From assembly GCF_005144885.1 (NCBI RefSeq), contig NZ_CP039690.1:6312873-6376872 (forward strand): a stretch of DNA of 64,000 bases, in the 5' to 3' direction. The notes below the pieces were generated by a model. That model searched no databases. It saw only the letters and a program-made list of their open reading frames with translations, and was not told the origin of the DNA. This document shows positions 62,797 to 64,000 of this stretch, piece by piece (the stretch's first letter is position 1; each line of letters starts with the position of its first letter). Made by a program: the position numbers and the translations under genes. Source of the DNA: Phreatobacter stygius (GTDB lineage Bacteria > Pseudomonadota > Alphaproteobacteria > Rhizobiales > Phreatobacteraceae).

Positions 62797-64000
62797 TCAG
62801 TCGCCCAGGCGCACGCGCAAGCCGGCATAAACCGCCGCGCCGCCGGCATTGTAGCCATAGACCTCCTGATAACGCTGGCCGAAAACGTTCTCGCCGCGGA
62901 TATAGGCGGTGGCGTTCCGGGTCACGTCGTAGGAGAGCTGGGCGCCGACCAGCGTATAGGCCCTGAGATAGACGTCGCTTGTCCCGAGTGGCCCGAAGAA
63001 CCGGTCGCGCATCGTGCCGTTATGGGCAAGCGTCACGGTGAACTTGCCCCGGTCCCCGGCGAAGGCGGCGGTGGCCGACAGGCTTGCCGCATGTTTCGGC
63101 CGGCGCGCCGCCTCCTTGAACACATAGCCCGCAAACGTGTTCTCCGCCGAACGCGTATCGGTATAGGTGTAGGACGCGCTGATCCGCAGCCAGTCGAGCG
63201 GCCTGGCCGTGACCGAGGCCTCGACGCCCTGGCGCGAGGTCGCGAAAGGCAGGTTCTCGACCGTGGTGCCGGAGCCGACGATCTCGTTTTCCAGATTGGC
63301 CCGGAAATAGGTCAGGTCGGTGATCAGCCGGCCGCCGAACCAGCGCTGCTCGATACCGGCATCCCAGCCGATCGACTGCTCCGGCCGGAGATTTGGATTA
63401 CCGACAAAGGTGTTGGTGAAACCGAACTGCTCGATGAAGGTCGGATTGGTCACGCCCTTGCCGAGCGAGGCATGCAGCCTGGTGCCGGTGTCGAAGCTCT
63501 GGGCGGCGGTGACCCGCCAGGTCGCGGCATTGCGGAACGACGAATTCCAGTCCTGGCGCAGCGCCGCCGACAAGGCAAAGCCGGTCGGAAGACTGAGCAG
63601 GTATTCGCCATAGAGGCCCTTGCGCTCGCGGCTCTGGCCCGTTCCGGCGAAACCGCCATTGACGAAGGGGCCGAAGAAACCGTCGCTCTCGTAATAATAG
63701 CGGAAGCGCTCGCGCACGATCTCGGCGCCGCCGACCAGCGTGTGGCGGGCGCCCAGAAAACCGGGCGTCTCGAACGTATAGGCCGAACGGTATTCCGCCC
63801 GGTTGCGCTCGGTCTGCGACCAGAAGGCCTGGCGTTCGAGAAAGCCGAAGGAACTGACATAGGCATCGGCGGCATTGGTGTTCTGGCGCGACGTGTCGGC
63901 GGAAAATTTCTGGATCCAGCGGCCGTCGGCCAGGCTGACGGTGCCGACGATCCGGCCTTGCAGGTCATTGGTCGTGCCCCGACCGGACCCATTGGCCAGA
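62797..64000 (-). CDS. TonB-dependent outer-membrane receptor (N-terminus beyond the window)
   Basis: The minus-strand frame is open from base 64000 to the stop at 62797 (about 400 codons), so the plug domain and signal peptide are missing. The visible part is the C-terminal barrel of a BtuB/FepA-like receptor: SLGKGVTNPTFIEQFGFTNT, NPNLRPEQSIGWDAGIEQRW, RQGVEASVTARPLDWL and the terminal GAAVYAGLRVRLGD. The ligand could be cobalamin or a siderophore; barrel sequence alone does not decide. Confidence 0.88.
   Translation of the reverse strand, partial: LANGSGRGTTNDLQGRIVGTVSLADGRWIQKFSADTSRQNTNAADAYVSSFGFLERQAFWSQTERNRAEYRSAYTFETPGFLGARHTLVGGAEIVRERFRYYYESDGFFGPFVNGGFAGTGQSRERKGLYGEYLLSLPTGFALSAALRQDWNSSFRNAATWRVTAAQSFDTGTRLHASLGKGVTNPTFIEQFGFTNTFVGNPNLRPEQSIGWDAGIEQRWFGGRLITDLTYFRANLENEIVGSGTTVENLPFATSRQGVEASVTARPLDWLRISASYTYTDTRSAENTFAGYVFKEAARRPKHAASLSATAAFAGDRGKFTVTLAHNGTMRDRFFGPLGTSDVYLRAYTLVGAQLSYDVTRNATAYIRGENVFGQRYQEVYGYNAGGAAVYAGLRVRLGD

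Overview
This window is a GC-rich chromosomal segment of an alphaproteobacterium, most likely order Rhizobiales (Hyphomicrobiales). The evidence is the gene order (lptF-lptG-lptD divergent from pepA-holC; purM-purN; dapA-smpB; rpoZ-rsh-pyrE-acpS), a long bifunctional RelA/SpoT enzyme, the GTG/TTG-rich starts and the many short palindromic intergenic repeats typical of that order. Genus cannot be fixed from the sequence. No rRNA, tRNA, CRISPR array, transposase or integrase was seen.

Layout. 1-4.2 kb: LPS export genes lptF, lptG and the start of lptD (cut by the window edge), divergent from pepA, holC and an MFS transporter. 7.6-13.2 kb: stress and accessory genes (GST-like protein with a divergent WYL regulator, ABC-F ATPase, aquaporin, exported small proteins). 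13.4-20.6 kb: ndk, a molybdopterin oxidoreductase, purM-purN and maeB. 20.6-27.9 kb: an EAL phosphodiesterase, an AhpD-like/MarR divergent pair, a soluble lytic transglycosylase, and a split chromate transporter with a divergent LysR regulator. 28.1-38.6 kb: dapA-smpB, an exported superoxide dismutase, a family-5 uracil-DNA glycosylase, an NYN-domain protein, then rpoZ, rsh, pyrE and acpS. 39.0-49.8 kb: AEC carrier, GGCT-like protein, cyclopropane fatty acid synthase, acylphosphatase, a foreign-looking Sel1-repeat membrane protein, lipB, an orphan FliN-like protein, ruvX, folE, an IscU-like scaffold, yidD and an exported ClpP-like protein. 50.0-64.0 kb: thrS, a frameshifted exported-protein gene, a nitroreductase/flavin-reductase pair, a MaoC/CitE-like pair, an exported muramidase-like protein, DUF2336 and DUF1127 proteins, an Hpt/response-regulator pair, nadK, an SDR and the end of a TonB-dependent receptor (cut by the edge).

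Most of the window is housekeeping. The strongest unusual signal is at 42.2-44.8 kb: a single-gene insert lies between two direct copies of the 3' end of lipB (50 of 54 bases identical by eye), the arrangement left by an integrative element that enters the 3' end of a conserved gene. Its cargo is a 728-residue membrane protein with C-terminal Sel1-like repeats and no recognised catalytic domain, preceded by two dyad-symmetric sites.

A second theme is short repeats at gene ends. A 24-bp tandem array supplies the stop codons of two convergent genes (48.93-49.07 kb), other tandem arrays precede ndk, folE and the ClpP-like gene, and at least six palindromic repeat types fill intergenic gaps, one ending the ruvX reading frame.
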